A DNA stretch of 64,000 nucleotides, taken from contig NC_134456.1 in the NCBI RefSeq assembly GCF_047948215.1, forward strand, positions 80,714,515-80,778,514, written 5' to 3'. The translations under genes and the position numbers were made by a program. Below, piece after piece: positions 1 to 9,883 of this stretch (positions within the stretch are counted from its first letter, which is position 1; each line of letters starts with the position of its first letter). The stretch comes from Lycorma delicatula. Taxonomy: Eukaryota > Arthropoda > Insecta > Hemiptera > Fulgoridae. Below the pieces are notes generated by a model. That model made no database searches. It was not told the DNA's origin and saw only the letters and a list, made by a program, of their open reading frames with translations.

Positions 1-555
1 AACAAAAATCGAGCCTACGTGTTTTATCTCAATCAGAAAGACGCTGGATTAATTGAAGACGGTACGCTTTGCATAATAAACGTTTACGAAGAACTTTCCA
101 CACTGTTGTTTTCGGAATTCCTAATTCTCTGCCTGTAGCCGCAGTCGATTTGACGGGCTGTGAATGAAACTTGCACGCACACGTTCGATATTGATTTCTG
201 AGGTTGACGGACGACCGGTTGATTTTCGCTTGCACAAGCAACCGGTTTCACTGAATTGTTTATACCATGCACGAATTGAATTGTCACTTGGTGGCTCCTT
301 ATGAAATTTCAACCGAAACGTTGACTTTGACAAGTGAAATTCTAACACACAAAACGACTTCTCGCTTCCCGTGGCAGCCATTTTCTCTACTGTCGACGCC
401 TACCGAGAATATGGTTTACTAATTGCGTAGTATATGTGAAAAAAAAATATTTGAAATACTCTTTCGTACAGTACTTGTTTTATTTTTACGAGTGAAATAG
501 ATTTTTGTTAATGAATTTTCAAAACTCCGAAGAACATTATGAAACGCCCTATACA
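1..555 (-). mobile_element. Tc1/mariner-like element M2, 5' part (runs off the window)
   Basis: The right part of a DNA transposon read on the minus strand. Its outer end lies near 555, where the reverse strand begins with a GGGCGTTTCATAATG-type terminus of the kind seen in mariner-like elements. The transposase start follows about 170 bp inward, at 381. The other end lies before base 1, so the second terminal repeat cannot be checked. No intact gene remains. Confidence 0.6.
29..381 (-). pseudogene. Tc1/mariner-like transposase, N-terminal DNA-binding region, frameshifted
   Basis: Transposases of this superfamily bind the terminal repeats through N-terminal helix-turn-helix domains before a DDE/D catalytic core. 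The reading begins at the ATG at 381 (MAATGSEKSFCVLEF) and runs 86 residues through a first helix-turn-helix with the typical DNSIRAWYKQFSETGCL and GRPSTSE linker motifs. The frame then breaks near 121-130. A second frame (29-241) carries the next part, ELGIPKTTVWKVLRKRL followed by YRLQLIQ, the second helix-turn-helix and its usual tail. The catalytic domain would lie left of the window. At least one frameshift makes it non-functional. The family call rests on motif order; the exact subfamily is open. Confidence 0.75.
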
Positions 556-1177
556 CACACATACTTAAAAAAAATTAAATCTGTGTGCGATGATTCTTCT
601 TTGATTATTTACTGTTAAGTTAATTATAGCCCTCTCTCAAGATTAATCAATACAATACTGGAAAAAAAAATTTTCTTTGTATAATAACGTTATTGTACAG
701 TAAATCATTTGTCTCATTTATCCCCCACATCAATAAAATTGATAACAATATACTATTAAGCAGGTTTGTTGTGCATTCAAATTATCTACTAATCATAATT
801 CTGTGTAAGTTCTCTTTTCGCTAACCAGACACTATTCAGACAGATTTACATTTGGCATTTGAATTCTAAATAAATGATAATTTCTGCTACAAAATAAAAT
901 AAAAATTTTATAGATTTTCAAATAAAATACAATTATCAAAATCATTATTCAAATTTATAAAACTAAAGTAAATTATACTATGTAGTTATATAAACCATAT
1001 TCGGTACACGGAATAAAGTAAATACATGATATGTAATTGTACTGCAAAAATTAGTATTTTAGTTAAGCTAAAGAAAAAAACTTCAGTTATACTGTTCTAT
1101 AAATATGCATGCTTTTTTTTAATATAGAAGAGATTTTTGTATTATTTTTATTATGCAATTTTTAAACTCGACCAAAC
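556..1177. other. AT-rich spacer, nothing recognised
   Basis: Strongly AT-rich with long A and T runs. I see no open frame, terminal repeat or structured motif in it. Confidence 0.6.
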
Positions 1178-2373
1178 TTTAGTATAATAATTTAAACGTG
1201 TACATATTTAATGCAAATGTATTAAAATATGTAACATTTCTATATTTGAAATTATCATTTTGAATGGTATATTATATTTAAAAGACTAAGAAAAAAGACA
1301 CAGTGAAGAAATAGATATTTATATTTTTTATAAAAAAAAATTATATAACAATAGAAAATTAGGAAAGGTAACATTCATTTCGGAAAGGAGGCACTAAAAG
1401 GATATGTAAATTTTTTTAATGCATAATTTATATTTTTAAAAATCAATAAAAGAACAAAGACAAACAGTGAATTACTGTTATTAGCCCAGGGGAAACGAAA
1501 ATGTTAAGATTCAATAATGTTATTTATTTGGTTGAAACTAGTACTGAATTTGAAAGGAGATAAATATGTAGACAACACATTACTTCCTTGTACGCATATT
1601 AAATTACATTTACATATTTTTTAGTGAAAAGTAGATAAAATTTTATTTCATTACAAACTTCTGATATTTTTTCATATGTTTTTTTGTTATTGAATTATTT
1701 ATTATTCTTCTTAAAAATTTTTTTACAATGAGTGCGTAATTATTAATAAAACAATACATTTAAATTATAAAAAAATTTAGTATAATAATTTAAACGTGTA
1801 CATATTTAATGCAAATGTATTAAAATATGTAACATTTCTATATTTGAAATTATCATTTTGAATGGTATATTATATTTAAAAGACTAAGAAAAAAGACACA
1901 GTGAAGAAATAGATATTTATATTTTTTATAAAAAAAAATTATATAACAATAGAAAATTAGGAAAGGTAACATTCATTTCGGAAAGGAGGCACTAAAAGGA
2001 TATGTAAATTTTTTTAATGCATAATTTATATTTTTAAAAATCAATAAAAGAACAAAGACAAACAGTGAATTACTGTTATTAGCCCAGGGGAAACGAAAAT
2101 GTTAAGATTCAATAATGTTATTTATTTGGTTGAAACTAGTACTGAATTTGAAAGGAGATAAATATGTAGACAACACATTACTTCCTTGTACGCATATTAA
2201 ATTACATTTACATATTTTTTAGTGAAAAGTAGATAAAATTTTATTTCATTACAAACTTCTGATATTTTTTCATATGTTTTTTTGTTATTGAATTATTTAT
2301 TATTCTTCTTAAAAATTTTTTTACAATGAGTGCGTAATTATTAATAAAACAATACATTTAAATTATAAAAAAA
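1178..2373. repeat. Perfect tandem duplication, two 598-bp units
   Basis: The stretch 1178-1775 is repeated head-to-tail at 1776-2373. Reading the two units against each other base by base I found no difference. For example AGTATAATAA occurs at 1181 and 1779, and ACTTCCTTGTACG at 1582 and 2180. Each unit contains about 400 bp of plain AT-rich DNA and the first about 190 bp of an ST1 element. The second unit runs straight into the rest of that ST1 copy. The identity means either a very recent duplication or an assembly artefact. Confidence 0.9.
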
Positions 2374-2960
2374 AGTTAAAAAAAATAGGAGATGAAGTCT
2401 GATTCGAACCGATGTGGCTTTCCCTAACATCTAAATATTTCAATAATTAAAATTTTATTTGGCTATAACTGTGGAACCAATGAAAATAAGTACCACTTAT
2501 CATATATCGTTGAAAAGCTCTCAATGAGGGCCTATTACTGTAGTTAAGAAAAAGTCCAAAATCCAAAATAAAATTGGATTTTTGGCTTTTTTGGACAATT
2601 TTGGTTCAGTCGATTGCAATCAAAAGAGAGGGGAGGTGCACAACTAGATGTTACAACAGTCCTAAATTCAAAATTTTAACATCCTATGGCTAATCGTTCT
2701 TGAGTTATGAGAGATACATACGTACATACATACATACATCATCCCAATCCTCGTAGGAGAAGACATCCACCTTGTGATAATTCCGGTCGCTACACCACCA
2801 TCCTAGCCCTGATAAGCTTTAACGGAGACATATATACGCATAGACGTCACGCCGAAACTAGTCAAAATGGATTCAGGGATGGTCAAAATGGATATTTCCG
2901 TTGAAGTCTGGAAACCGAAATTTTTCGCGATCACAATACATTAACTTCGTACAAGGAAGT
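2180..2960 (-). mobile_element. ST1 element, copy 1 (carries a RepF insertion)
   Basis: ST1 is a repeat family defined here by comparing nine copies in the window. This copy begins with ACTTCCTTGTACG at 2180 and ends with the inverse, CGTACAAGGAAGT, at 2948-2960. Inside are a B-box-like GATTCGAACC (2400-2409), an inverted repeat built from GTCCAAAATCCA and TTTTTGGACA, and a TACG/TACA microsatellite near 2717-2738. A 90-bp foreign piece (RepF) sits in the microsatellite. There is no coding capacity. The strand follows the orientation in which the TACG microsatellite lies downstream, and is a convention. Confidence 0.8.
2741..2829. repeat. RepF fragment inside ST1
   Basis: A GC-richer segment starting CATCCCAATCCTCGTAGGAG that is absent from all other ST1 copies. 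It resembles the segments at 23475 and 30523: a CATCC start, a GGGGAAGAC-like motif, then a CTTTAACGGAG or CTTTACCGGAG motif. Probably a fragment of a larger repeat whose full form is not in this window. Confidence 0.5.
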
Positions 2961-3139
2961 AAAAAGCGCGAATTCAAAAAAAAAATTCTCTTTAATATAG
3001 AATAATTACTAATATAGGATAGTTTAAGAGCGTGTGGGTGACAATTGTGTATATAATATAATATTTTTTTTAAATTTATTTCATCATACACACACGAGCA
3101 CGCGCGAACACTCATATTATACATATAATCAAATATAAT

Positions 3140-3178
3140 ATAATATCCAACCGCAAATACTCCTCGGTTGGATATTAT
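3140..3178. repeat. Small perfect hairpin
   Basis: ATAATATCCAACCG and its exact reverse complement are separated by 11 bases, giving a 14-15 bp stem. It stands alone in an AT-rich spacer. I see no T-run or gene that would make it a terminator or an RNA gene. Confidence 0.6.
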
Positions 3179-3334
3179 AATAAAAACAGGAACACAAAAT
3201 ATTCAAATCGCAATTAAATCCCTACGTAAACAATGAAAATAAATACAAATGTACAGATAAAATATTTAGATCGCAAATATTCAGTTTTCATAAATGTTCA
3301 GATAAACCAACCATTATATAGTTTAATGGAGTGT

Positions 3335-3450
3335 AATGTATTTCAGGTGTATGTTTTGTTTTACTGTAGCAGCTCAAAGGCTGAACCGATTTAGAAGTAT
3401 AACCCGCGTTGGAATCCTTACGCTACTGGGAGTGTCATAGGCTACAGACA
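3335..3450 (+). repeat. RepC copy 1
   Basis: One of three related segments in the window. Shared blocks are a GGTGTATG block, GCTGAACCGATTTAGA, GTTGGAATCCTT(A/G)CG and GAGTGTCATAGGCTA. It is followed at once by microsatellites, as in the other two copies, so it may be one end of a repeat whose tail is variable. The family is unknown to me. Confidence 0.6.
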
Positions 3451-3483
3451 TTTATATATGTATGTCAACTCACATACACGCGC

Positions 3484-3523
3484 ACGCATGTGTGTGTGTG
3501 TGTGTGTGGGTGTCCACACACAC

Positions 3524-3561
<38 letters not shown>

Positions 3562-3592
3562 TGTTGTTGTTGTAGTACTAGTAGTAGTAGTG
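3484..3592. repeat. Compound microsatellite (TG)n-(CA)n-(TA)n-(TG)n-(TTG)n-(TAG)n
   Basis: Consecutive short tandem tracts of TG, CA, TA, TG, TTG and TAG. Open frames across it encode only low-complexity Cys/Val or His/Thr runs and are not genes. Confidence 0.9.
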
Positions 3593-4211
3593 GAGACTTG
3601 TCGGTTGATGCACAAAATGTAATGAATTGAATTAACGGTGAACTGTGAGCCTCTATCACTGTGTGAGCCGGGTTTGAACAAAATGATTCAAATCAATCGA
3701 ATGAATAATATCACAAAAATAACATAATTAAATTTATGTTAAATAAAATACTAAATAAATAAAAAAAATTTGTTTAACAATAATGGGCTTCCCGTGGGGA
3801 CTGCGAGTGAAGCTAGAATGGCAATGTGATGTCAGCACCCCGTGCATGGTTAGACCAATCTTCACCATAAGCTGGCAACAAACAGAATGCCTCTCGAGTG
3901 CTATTTCGGGAGGTGCACTGAGGTGCTTTTATAATATTTTTGTAAAAAATCGTCCGATTTTCATGATTCAAACGGAGTATTTGTTAGTAGGTTGCAGGCT
4001 AACTTTTGCATGCATCTCTATCTAAAAGATCCCGGTTATTCGGAAATGTTGTTATAACTTCGCAACCAATCCTCCGATTTTCAAAATTCAAACGGGATAT
4101 TTTCTGTTATAATACAAAATCACAATGGAACCAAAACACAACAAAAATAGCAATATCTGTCAGCAGTGATTTTTTTTTCGACAGTCCTGTTTTTTTAATA
4201 TTTACCTCTTG
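3593..4211. other. Unresolved moderately complex sequence
   Basis: Less AT-biased than its surroundings between about 3783 and 4110. Two related blocks occur: TCGTCCGATTTTCATGATTC near 3949 and a CTCCGATTTTCAAAATTC block near 4071, both followed by AAACGG. That pattern suggests an old repeat. Short open frames here show no recognisable domain. Confidence 0.4.
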
Positions 4212-4740
4212 TTACATTATTACAAATATTACATAAAATAAAAAACACAAACAAATAACACGACGTTTCGCTTCAAATGTGAAACTTTATCAAGAGCAAT
4301 TACAAAATATAACCTACATATTTATTTGATCCACACTATTGGACTGGAACACGATGGTGTACTGGCTTGTACTCCTCACTCATCCTATTATTTATCTAAC
4401 CCGGAAATTTTATAGTAATTAATAGCATATATATAACTAAATAGCCATTCCTTTATAAACCAGTAACTAATATTACGTAGTAATCACTCACCACTTTATT
4501 TATATTAGAATAAAATATTATATTATACTAGTATACAATCCACTTAAACCGTTAATATCCGACCTGTTGTTTTAAGTATTACACATAATCCTGTATTGAC
4601 CGATCCAATAGGGTTGGATCATATAATTATGTAGGTTATGTTTTGTAGTTGCACTTGATAAAGCTTCACATTTGAAATGAAACGTCGTGTTAATTATTTG
4701 TGTTTTTTAATTTATGTACTGTTTGTAATATTGTAAAAAA
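4212..4740. mobile_element. IR1, non-autonomous element with long inverted repeats
   Basis: The left arm (about 4212-4350) and the inverted right arm (about 4612-4740) match over roughly 120 bp with scattered differences. Shared blocks include AACACGACGTTTC, CAAATGTGAA and ACAAAA(C/T)ATAACCTACATA. The 260-bp centre is AT-rich and non-coding. The structure is that of a MITE or foldback element. No transposase is present to assign a superfamily. Confidence 0.75.
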
Positions 4741-5044
4741 AATCTATAATTTTTGGCTTACCTGAAGATGAAATAGATATTTGTAATCTAAGTCTTTCAT
4801 CTGTTTATTTGTATTTATTTTCATCATCTACGTAGTGATTTATTTGTGATCTGAAGTTTTTTGTGTTTCTGTTTATATAAATATATATTAGCATCAAAGT
4901 ATACTATACTATACTATACTAGTATCGGAATTTCTTCCGTAAATGCCTCGCTATTGCTAGATTTGAGTATATATTCAGATTAAATGAACACAATTGAAAG
5001 TTTGATAAAACATTAACAAAACCAATGTTATGGAACTTCACATA
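4741..5044. other. AT-rich spacer with a short TACTA tract
   Basis: Contains an ATACT(ATACT)n tract around 4900-4922. Otherwise nothing recognised. Confidence 0.5.
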
Positions 5045-5335
5045 ATTTAAACTTCCCTTTTTTCCTTTTACTCTTTCTCCTTTTTCCCCTTTCCCTTTCA
5101 CCATTTTTATTTTTACCATATTCTTTAGCCTTTTCCCATTTTCCTGTTTTTCCACCCCCTTCCCATTTCCTTCATCCATTTCTATTTCCCTTGTTTCCCT
5201 GTCTGTACCTTCCTATTTTCCTCTTTCCCCATTTTCCATTTCTATTCCCCGTTTTTCCTTTTCCTTGTTTTTTCATTTTTCCCTTCTTTCCTTTTTACCT
5301 TTTTCGATTTTTCCCTTTCTCCCTTCTTCTCCGCA
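5045..5335. repeat. Polypyrimidine tract of about 290 bp
   Basis: Almost entirely T and C on the plus strand (TTTCCCTTTTTCC-type units), with few purines. The open frames on the minus strand here (Lys/Gly/Glu-rich) are a by-product of this composition, not genes. Confidence 0.85.
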
Positions 5336-5624
5336 CATAAATCGGTCCAGTAGTTTTTTCGTTTATAGCGGACACACATATCGGAAACATTGAGATGGAA
5401 TCGTAAAATATTTAGTATAGCTTGTGTTGATTTTACGTCTAACAGATAGCGCTGTTTTTCAAAAAAGCATATTTTTACCTGTCTCAAGTGTGACATCTTA
5501 GGTATATAAATAGTAGGTATATAAAAACACGCGCGTGTTCGAATACAAAGTTGTGTCAAAATTCCAAAGCAATCGGTGAAGAACTTTCGGAGATTTAACA
5601 TTTTGAACAAACGAACATTAACAT

Positions 5625-5694
<70 letters not shown>

Positions 5695-5714
5695 ATACAC
5701 ACACATTTATATAG
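5336..5714. repeat. Unclassified repeat fragment ending in an (AT)n microsatellite
   Basis: Contains AAATCGGTCCAGTAGTTTTT (5339-5358) and AATCGGTGAAGAACTTTCGG (5571-5590), phrases of the kind that recur in dispersed insect repeats, then a pure (AT)n run of about 56 bp at 5631-5686. The 122-residue minus-strand open frame across it has no recognisable domain and begins and ends in repeat sequence, so I do not call it a gene. Confidence 0.5.
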
Positions 5715-5895
5715 CCTAGCATTGAAAAACTTATGTTACTGAGAGTGTCATAGACTATATAAATGTGTGTATGTTTATACATTTAGCCTATTACACTCCC
5801 GGTAACGTAAGAATTCTAACGCAAGGTGATACATCTAAATCGGTTCAGCCGTTTAGCTGCTATGGCGGAAGAAACATACATACACCCTATATATA
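5715..5895 (-). repeat. RepC copy 2 with a partial inverted repeat
   Basis: On the minus strand it carries the RepC blocks (GGTGTATG, GGCTGAACCGATTTAGATG, TTACCGGGAGTGTAATAGGC). It also holds a second, inverted piece of the same block: GAGAGTGTCATAGACTA at 5743 against the TAGCCTATTACACTCCCGG region. The copy is therefore partly a foldback, and it abuts the (AT)n tract. Confidence 0.65.
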
Positions 5896-6623
5896 TTATA
5901 CTCTTTTTTGAACAGTCTGAATGATATGGATTCATTACAGAAAATTCAGTTTGAATCAAACGATAATAAAATAAAGATAAAAAATGTATTAAGATATTTG
6001 AGAAAATTTTTAAGATTTCAAAAAAAAAAAATTTTAAATATATTTTTCTAAAGAAAAATAATTAACTACTTAAATAAATGGATTCATCTCTAATATATAA
6101 ATTCAATAACTGTTTTTACCGGCAGTAATAAATTATTATTAATTAGAACTATAATAATATTATTTAATATATCTTTAATTATTGCATGCATAAAACAAAT
6201 TATTCAGTACTTTTATCGAAAATAAAAATAATTATCATTATACAAGGTTATATTGAAATTAATTAGTTAAAACTTCCTTTATTTAATGGAAATTACTCCT
6301 GCCAAAAATTTCTTAACATGAATATCAAGGACTGTATGCGTGTTTGGTGTGAATAAATTTCTAAGGAGAGTGTGTTTGAGCATACGGAAAACGGATAATG
6401 GTAATTTATTCCTGTCTGCTGAAGTACTATTCACTGATGGATTTAAATATTTATTTTGCAATTAAGCTTATGTGATACGGTTTAAATAAGTACTGGTTTC
6501 ATTGAATGTGATTTTCATTTCGTTTAACGGTGCATGATTCCTCTTCTATTCTCAAATATATAAATCCTTTTAGATTACTTGTCATAATTTTTAATAATAA
6601 TAATAAAAGGTAAATTATTATAC
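5896..6623. other. AT-rich spacer, nothing recognised
   Basis: No motif or open frame that I can support. Confidence 0.5.
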
Positions 6624-6678
6624 GTCTTAATTAAACTTCGTAATGAAGTTTAACTTCATTAAGAAGTTTAATTAAGAC
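6624..6678. repeat. Near-perfect 55-bp palindrome
   Basis: Left arm 6624-6650 (starting GTCTTAATTAAACTTC) and right arm 6652-6678 are reverse complements with one mismatch in 27 bp and a single-base centre. It lies about 25 bp before the left end of the M3 transposon. Confidence 0.85.
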
Positions 6679-6809
6679 TTTATTTTAGTTTCCTCATTTT
6701 TACATACACAGTGGCGCACGAAATGATCCAACATTTGGTTTTTTTAAAAATATTTATTTGAACCATAATAAAGAAAAAAAAAATAAACCGTGCTTACGAT
6801 ATACCTGGA

Positions 6810-7892
6810 GATTATGTTCTGCTTATTACTTGTTCAATATGACTACCATTAACAATGTATATAATTCTAGCAACTTCTTCAACATGAACTCCTATTTTGT
6901 TAATAATTTGACAACGCGTACCCTCGTTTATCTCGTTGCACGCCTTGATGATCAGCACTTCCAGTTCCATAACTGTACGAAGATGTTTAGGGAAAACGTT
7001 TCCTTTAGAAATCCTCAAACAAAATAATTCCACGGATTCAAATCAGGACTGTTCGGAGGCCAGTTCTATCTGCACGCAAAACAATTAGGAAAACGGTTTT
7101 AAAGAAACTTTGCGTTAAAAGTTTCATGTAGAAAGTCTATACAACATTAGCTCTGCGCGGTCTGTCTCTATGCTGCAAGAACCACTCGTTTTTCTAACAA
7201 AAACTCTTTTTAAAAAACTGAGGAACAAAATTATTACACAGCACGTTTAGATAACGTTCGCTGTTCACTGTCTGTTCAAAAAAGAATGGTTTTATTACCC
7301 CGTGACTTGAGATAGCGACCCGTATCGTAATTCACGGAGAGTGATGCGTCTTTTCGTAAAGCACGTGTAGATTTTTGGAAGCCCAAAAACGCACATTTTG
7401 TTTATTAATAACCCCCGTCTAGGTGAAAATGTGCCTCATCTGAAAACTAAACATTGTTCAACAATACGATTCACAGCCCGTTCAGCGAATGCCATTCTTT
7501 GATGTTTGTTGTCGACCGTTAATTTAGAAAACGCTGTTATTCTGTACGGATACAAATTCAAATCGGTTTTTAAAATTCGCTGCACAGATCTCCTATAAAT
7601 CCGAAGTTCTGCTGTTGATTGTTGATTTTCCAGGACTCCTCAGCAACGCTGTTCTGACAGCTTGACATTCGTGAAAAACGAACATCGGCAGGCCGTTCTC
7701 GCTTACTCTCATGAACCATCAATATTAAATTTTTCGTAAAGAACGTATTGTTTTGAATGAGAGCGACCACTGAGTTTGAAAGTGTGCACGAAACCGTCTT
7801 TGTGTAAGCACTACAGTTTACGTCTCGTTATAAAAACAACACACTCTTTACGCGCTATTCAACAGTCAGTCTTCCTTTGTCAGCCATCTTAG
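6810..7892 (-). pseudogene. M3 Tc1/mariner transposase, decayed
   Basis: A DDE/D transposase would cut and rejoin the ends of M3. Reading the minus strand from about 7892 with frame changes, I see in order: a start region MADKGRLTVE; the first catalytic block FSDEAHFHLDG (about 7415-7450), whose Asp is the first acid of the triad; and, near 7035-7075, a SPDLNPWNYFV block that follows the third catalytic residue in this family. Several in-frame stops and frameshifts interrupt it, so it is dead. The best uninterrupted pieces are 7570-7770 and 6812-7033. The start codon sits just inside the SINE-A insertion border. Confidence 0.8.
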
Positions 7893-7930
7893 AACGATAC
7901 ACAAACAGCGCATCCTGAAAGAGATGAAAC

Positions 7931-8220
7931 TTTTTTTTTCCCTGTTTAGCCTCCGGTAATTACCTTTTAGATAATACTTCAGAGGATGATTGAGGATGAT
8001 ATATATAAGTGTAAATGAAGTGTAGGCTTGTATGTACAGTCTCAGTTCGACCATTCCTGAGATGTGTGGCTAATTGAAACTCAACCACCAAAGAACACCG
8101 GTATCCACGATCTAGTATTCAAATCCGTATAAAAATAACTGGCTTTACTAAGACTTGAACGTTGGAAATCTTGACTTCCAAATCAGCTGATTTGGGACCA
8201 CTAGACCAACCCGGTGGGTT
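7931..8220 (-). mobile_element. SINE-A, full-length copy
   Basis: A tRNA-derived SINE. Read on the minus strand it has a head with a pol III A-box-like GGTCTAGTGG and B-box-like CGTTCAAGTC, the palindrome AAATCAGCTGATTT between them, a body, and the tail CATCCTCTGAAG...CGGAGGCTAAACAGGG ending in a run of nine A. The borders carry imperfect 14-bp direct repeats (GAAAGAGATGAAAC at 7917-7930 and GAAAAAGAATAAAC at 8221-8234, 11 of 14 identical). It inserted into the 5' leader of the M3 transposon. Confidence 0.9.
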
Positions 8221-8249
8221 GAAAAAGAATAAACTAATATTCATGAACT

Positions 8250-8287
8250 ACACTTTGATCTTAGCCAAGAGGCCGGGAAGCAATAAA
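8250..8287 (-). pseudogene. U2 snRNA pseudogene, 5' 38 nt only
   Basis: On the minus strand this reads ATTGCTTCCCGGCCTCTTGG, continuing GGCTAAGATCAAAGTGT: the start of U2 spliceosomal RNA (canonical ATCGCTTCTCGGCCTTTTGG with a few substitutions). It stops after about 35 nt of U2. A 14-bp direct repeat flanks it: AATATTCATGAACT at 8236-8249 and AATATTTATGAACT at 8288-8301, one mismatch. A full 5' end, a truncated 3' end and target-site duplications are the signature of retroposed, 3'-truncated snRNA copies known from mammals. It is not a functional gene. Confidence 0.85.
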
Positions 8288-8396
8288 AATATTTATGAAC
8301 TGCTATCACTTCTGCCAACATAAAACACATCAATAATTATTGTTAACCTAACCAATTATGGCCAAAAAAAATGTTGGATCATTTCGACCGTCATTT

Positions 8397-9036
8397 ATAT
8401 TCCCTGTACCAAAGACCTGTACATTTATATTCCATAGATATTCATTTCCTATTATTTATTGGAAGTGATATAATTACTACAAATTATTAAAAAATAAAAA
8501 TAAAATATTACAATATTACAATATTATTAATAATAAACACGTAATTAACAATGAAGTTTTAATAACTAATAAAATTACTAGTATTATAACATGTTTTATT
8601 CCTTTTCAATGTTTTGCTATACTTATATATTTACGAGAAAAATATGAGAAACAAACATCATAATCAACACAATACTCCGACTATGATAATCCCCGTATTG
8701 CAAACGATTTTTATTTAATTAATGAGGTAATCACATTGGGTCTCTCTCGAAAGATTTATGTTATAAGAATAAAGCGGAGAGGGAAGAAGGTTTTTTTTTA
8801 ATATTTCTATCGTTAACTATTATTAAGTATTATAGAAGACTTAAGTTATTAATCAATAAATCATATTTTTGTACAAAACTGAAAATGTGATATACCAATA
8901 TGTAGTATGACAAATTTATTACAAAATTATCATACCATTGTAATAAATTATCTTTAATTCTTGAAATCGTATGGATAATTTTACCCAAAGGTCTTATGGA
9001 TATTTGATACTGGCCGAGTTAAAGTTTTAAATACTT
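8397..9036. other. AT-rich spacer, nothing recognised
   Basis: No coding or structural signal that I can support. Confidence 0.5.
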
Positions 9037-9046
9037 TGAATTGAAT

Positions 9047-9339
9047 AACCCACCGGGTTGGTCTAGTGATGAACGCATCTTCCCAAATCAGCTGATTTTA
9101 AATTTGAAAGTTCCAGCGTTCAAGTCCTAGTAAAATCAGTTATTTTTACACGGATTTGAATACTAGATCGTGGATACCGGTGTTCTTTGGAGGTTAGGTT
9201 TCAATTAACCACTCATCTCAGGAATGGTCGAACTGAGACTGTACAAGACTACACTTCATTTACACTCATACATATCATCCTCTGAAGTATTATCTGAAAA
9301 GTAATATCGGAGGTTAAAGAGGAAAATGAAAAGAAAGAA
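9047..9339 (+). mobile_element. SINE-A, full-length copy
   Basis: Begins AACCCACCGGGTTGGTCTAG with the A-box-like block, then the palindromic segment (partly decayed here), the B-box-like GCGTTCAAGTCC, the body with GTGGATACCGGTGTTCTTTG, and the tail CATCCTCTGAAG followed by an A-rich end. It is flanked by a 10-bp direct repeat TGAATTGAAT (9037-9046 and 9340-9349). Confidence 0.9.
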
Positions 9340-9454
9340 TGAATTGAATGTGTAAATACTGTACTGGGAAGTGCATTTATCTAATACTGGAATATTTCTT
9401 TCTTTCCAAGGATTTTTATGCCACAGGGTTTAAATATATGAGCGTACAAAAAGG

Positions 9455-9553
9455 AATGTAATATATTTAGGGTGTATGTAACATAACAGCTGAACCGATT
9501 TAGATGTATGGCCCCGTGTTGGAATCCTTGCGTTACCGGGATTGTCATAGGCT
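9455..9553 (+). repeat. RepC copy 3, interrupted by a LINE tail
   Basis: Shares AGGGTGTATG, GCTGAACCGATTTAGATG, GTTGGAATCCTTGCGTTACC and TGTCATAGGCTA with the copies at 3335 and 5715. A LINE fragment landed in its AT-rich downstream part. Confidence 0.65.
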
Positions 9554-9565
9554 AAATAAATATAC

Positions 9566-9871
9566 TTTTTTTTGTCATCAGTCATTTGACTGGTTTGATG
9601 CAGCTCTTCAAGATTCCGTATTAAGTGCTAGCCGTTTCATTTCGGTATATCCCCTACATCCTACATCCCTAAAAATTTGTTTTACATATTCCAAACGTGG
9701 CCTGCCTGCACAATTTTTCCCTCAATTACTAAAGCGACTATTCCAGGATGCCTTAATATGTGGCCTATAAGTCTGTCTCTTCTTTTAACTATATTTTTCC
9801 AAATGCTTCTTTCTTCATCTATTTGCTGCAACACCTCTTCATTTGTCACTTTATCCACCCATCTGATTAAA
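9566..9871 (-). mobile_element. LINE-1a, 5'-truncated 3' end (306 bp)
   Basis: A non-LTR retrotransposon tail read on the minus strand. It keeps the C-terminal end of the reverse-transcriptase polyprotein (RWVDKVTNEEVLQQIDEER, then IGHILRHPGIV, GRPRLEYVKQ after a frameshift, and SWRAASNQSND at the end). Then comes a short 3' end, TCAAATGACTGATGAC, and poly(A). A 12-bp target-site duplication AAATAAATATAC flanks it (9554-9565 and 9872-9883). The same tail occurs at 26600. Confidence 0.9.
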
Positions 9872-9883
9872 AAATAAATATAC

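Larger units (their letters stand above)
6705..8396 (-). mobile_element. Tc1/mariner-like element M3 with nested SINE-A and U2 pseudogene
   Basis: The two ends carry an identical 18-bp inverted block, CGAAATGATCCAACATTT, at 6719-6736 and inverted at 8369-8386, so a full-length element is framed. The transposase reads on the minus strand. Two later insertions lie in its 5' part: a SINE-A (7931-8220) and a U2 snRNA pseudogene (8250-8287), each with a direct repeat at its borders. Without them the element is about 1.3 kb, normal for the superfamily. Confidence 0.85.

Noticed and set aside
1178..2373. Satellite DNA array
   Set aside because: Only two units are present and the unit contains part of a dispersed element; a simple tandem duplication explains it.
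3409..3681. Cys/Val-rich and His/Thr-rich open frames
   Set aside because: They are translations of TG/CA/TTG microsatellites.
4919..5610. Lys/Gly/Glu-rich minus-strand open frames as possible proteins
   Set aside because: They translate a polypyrimidine tract and neighbouring repeat fragments; composition alone keeps the frame open and no domain is present.
8250..8287. Functional U2 snRNA gene
   Set aside because: Only the first 35-38 nt are present and it is bounded by a target-site duplication; Sm site and stem-loops are missing.
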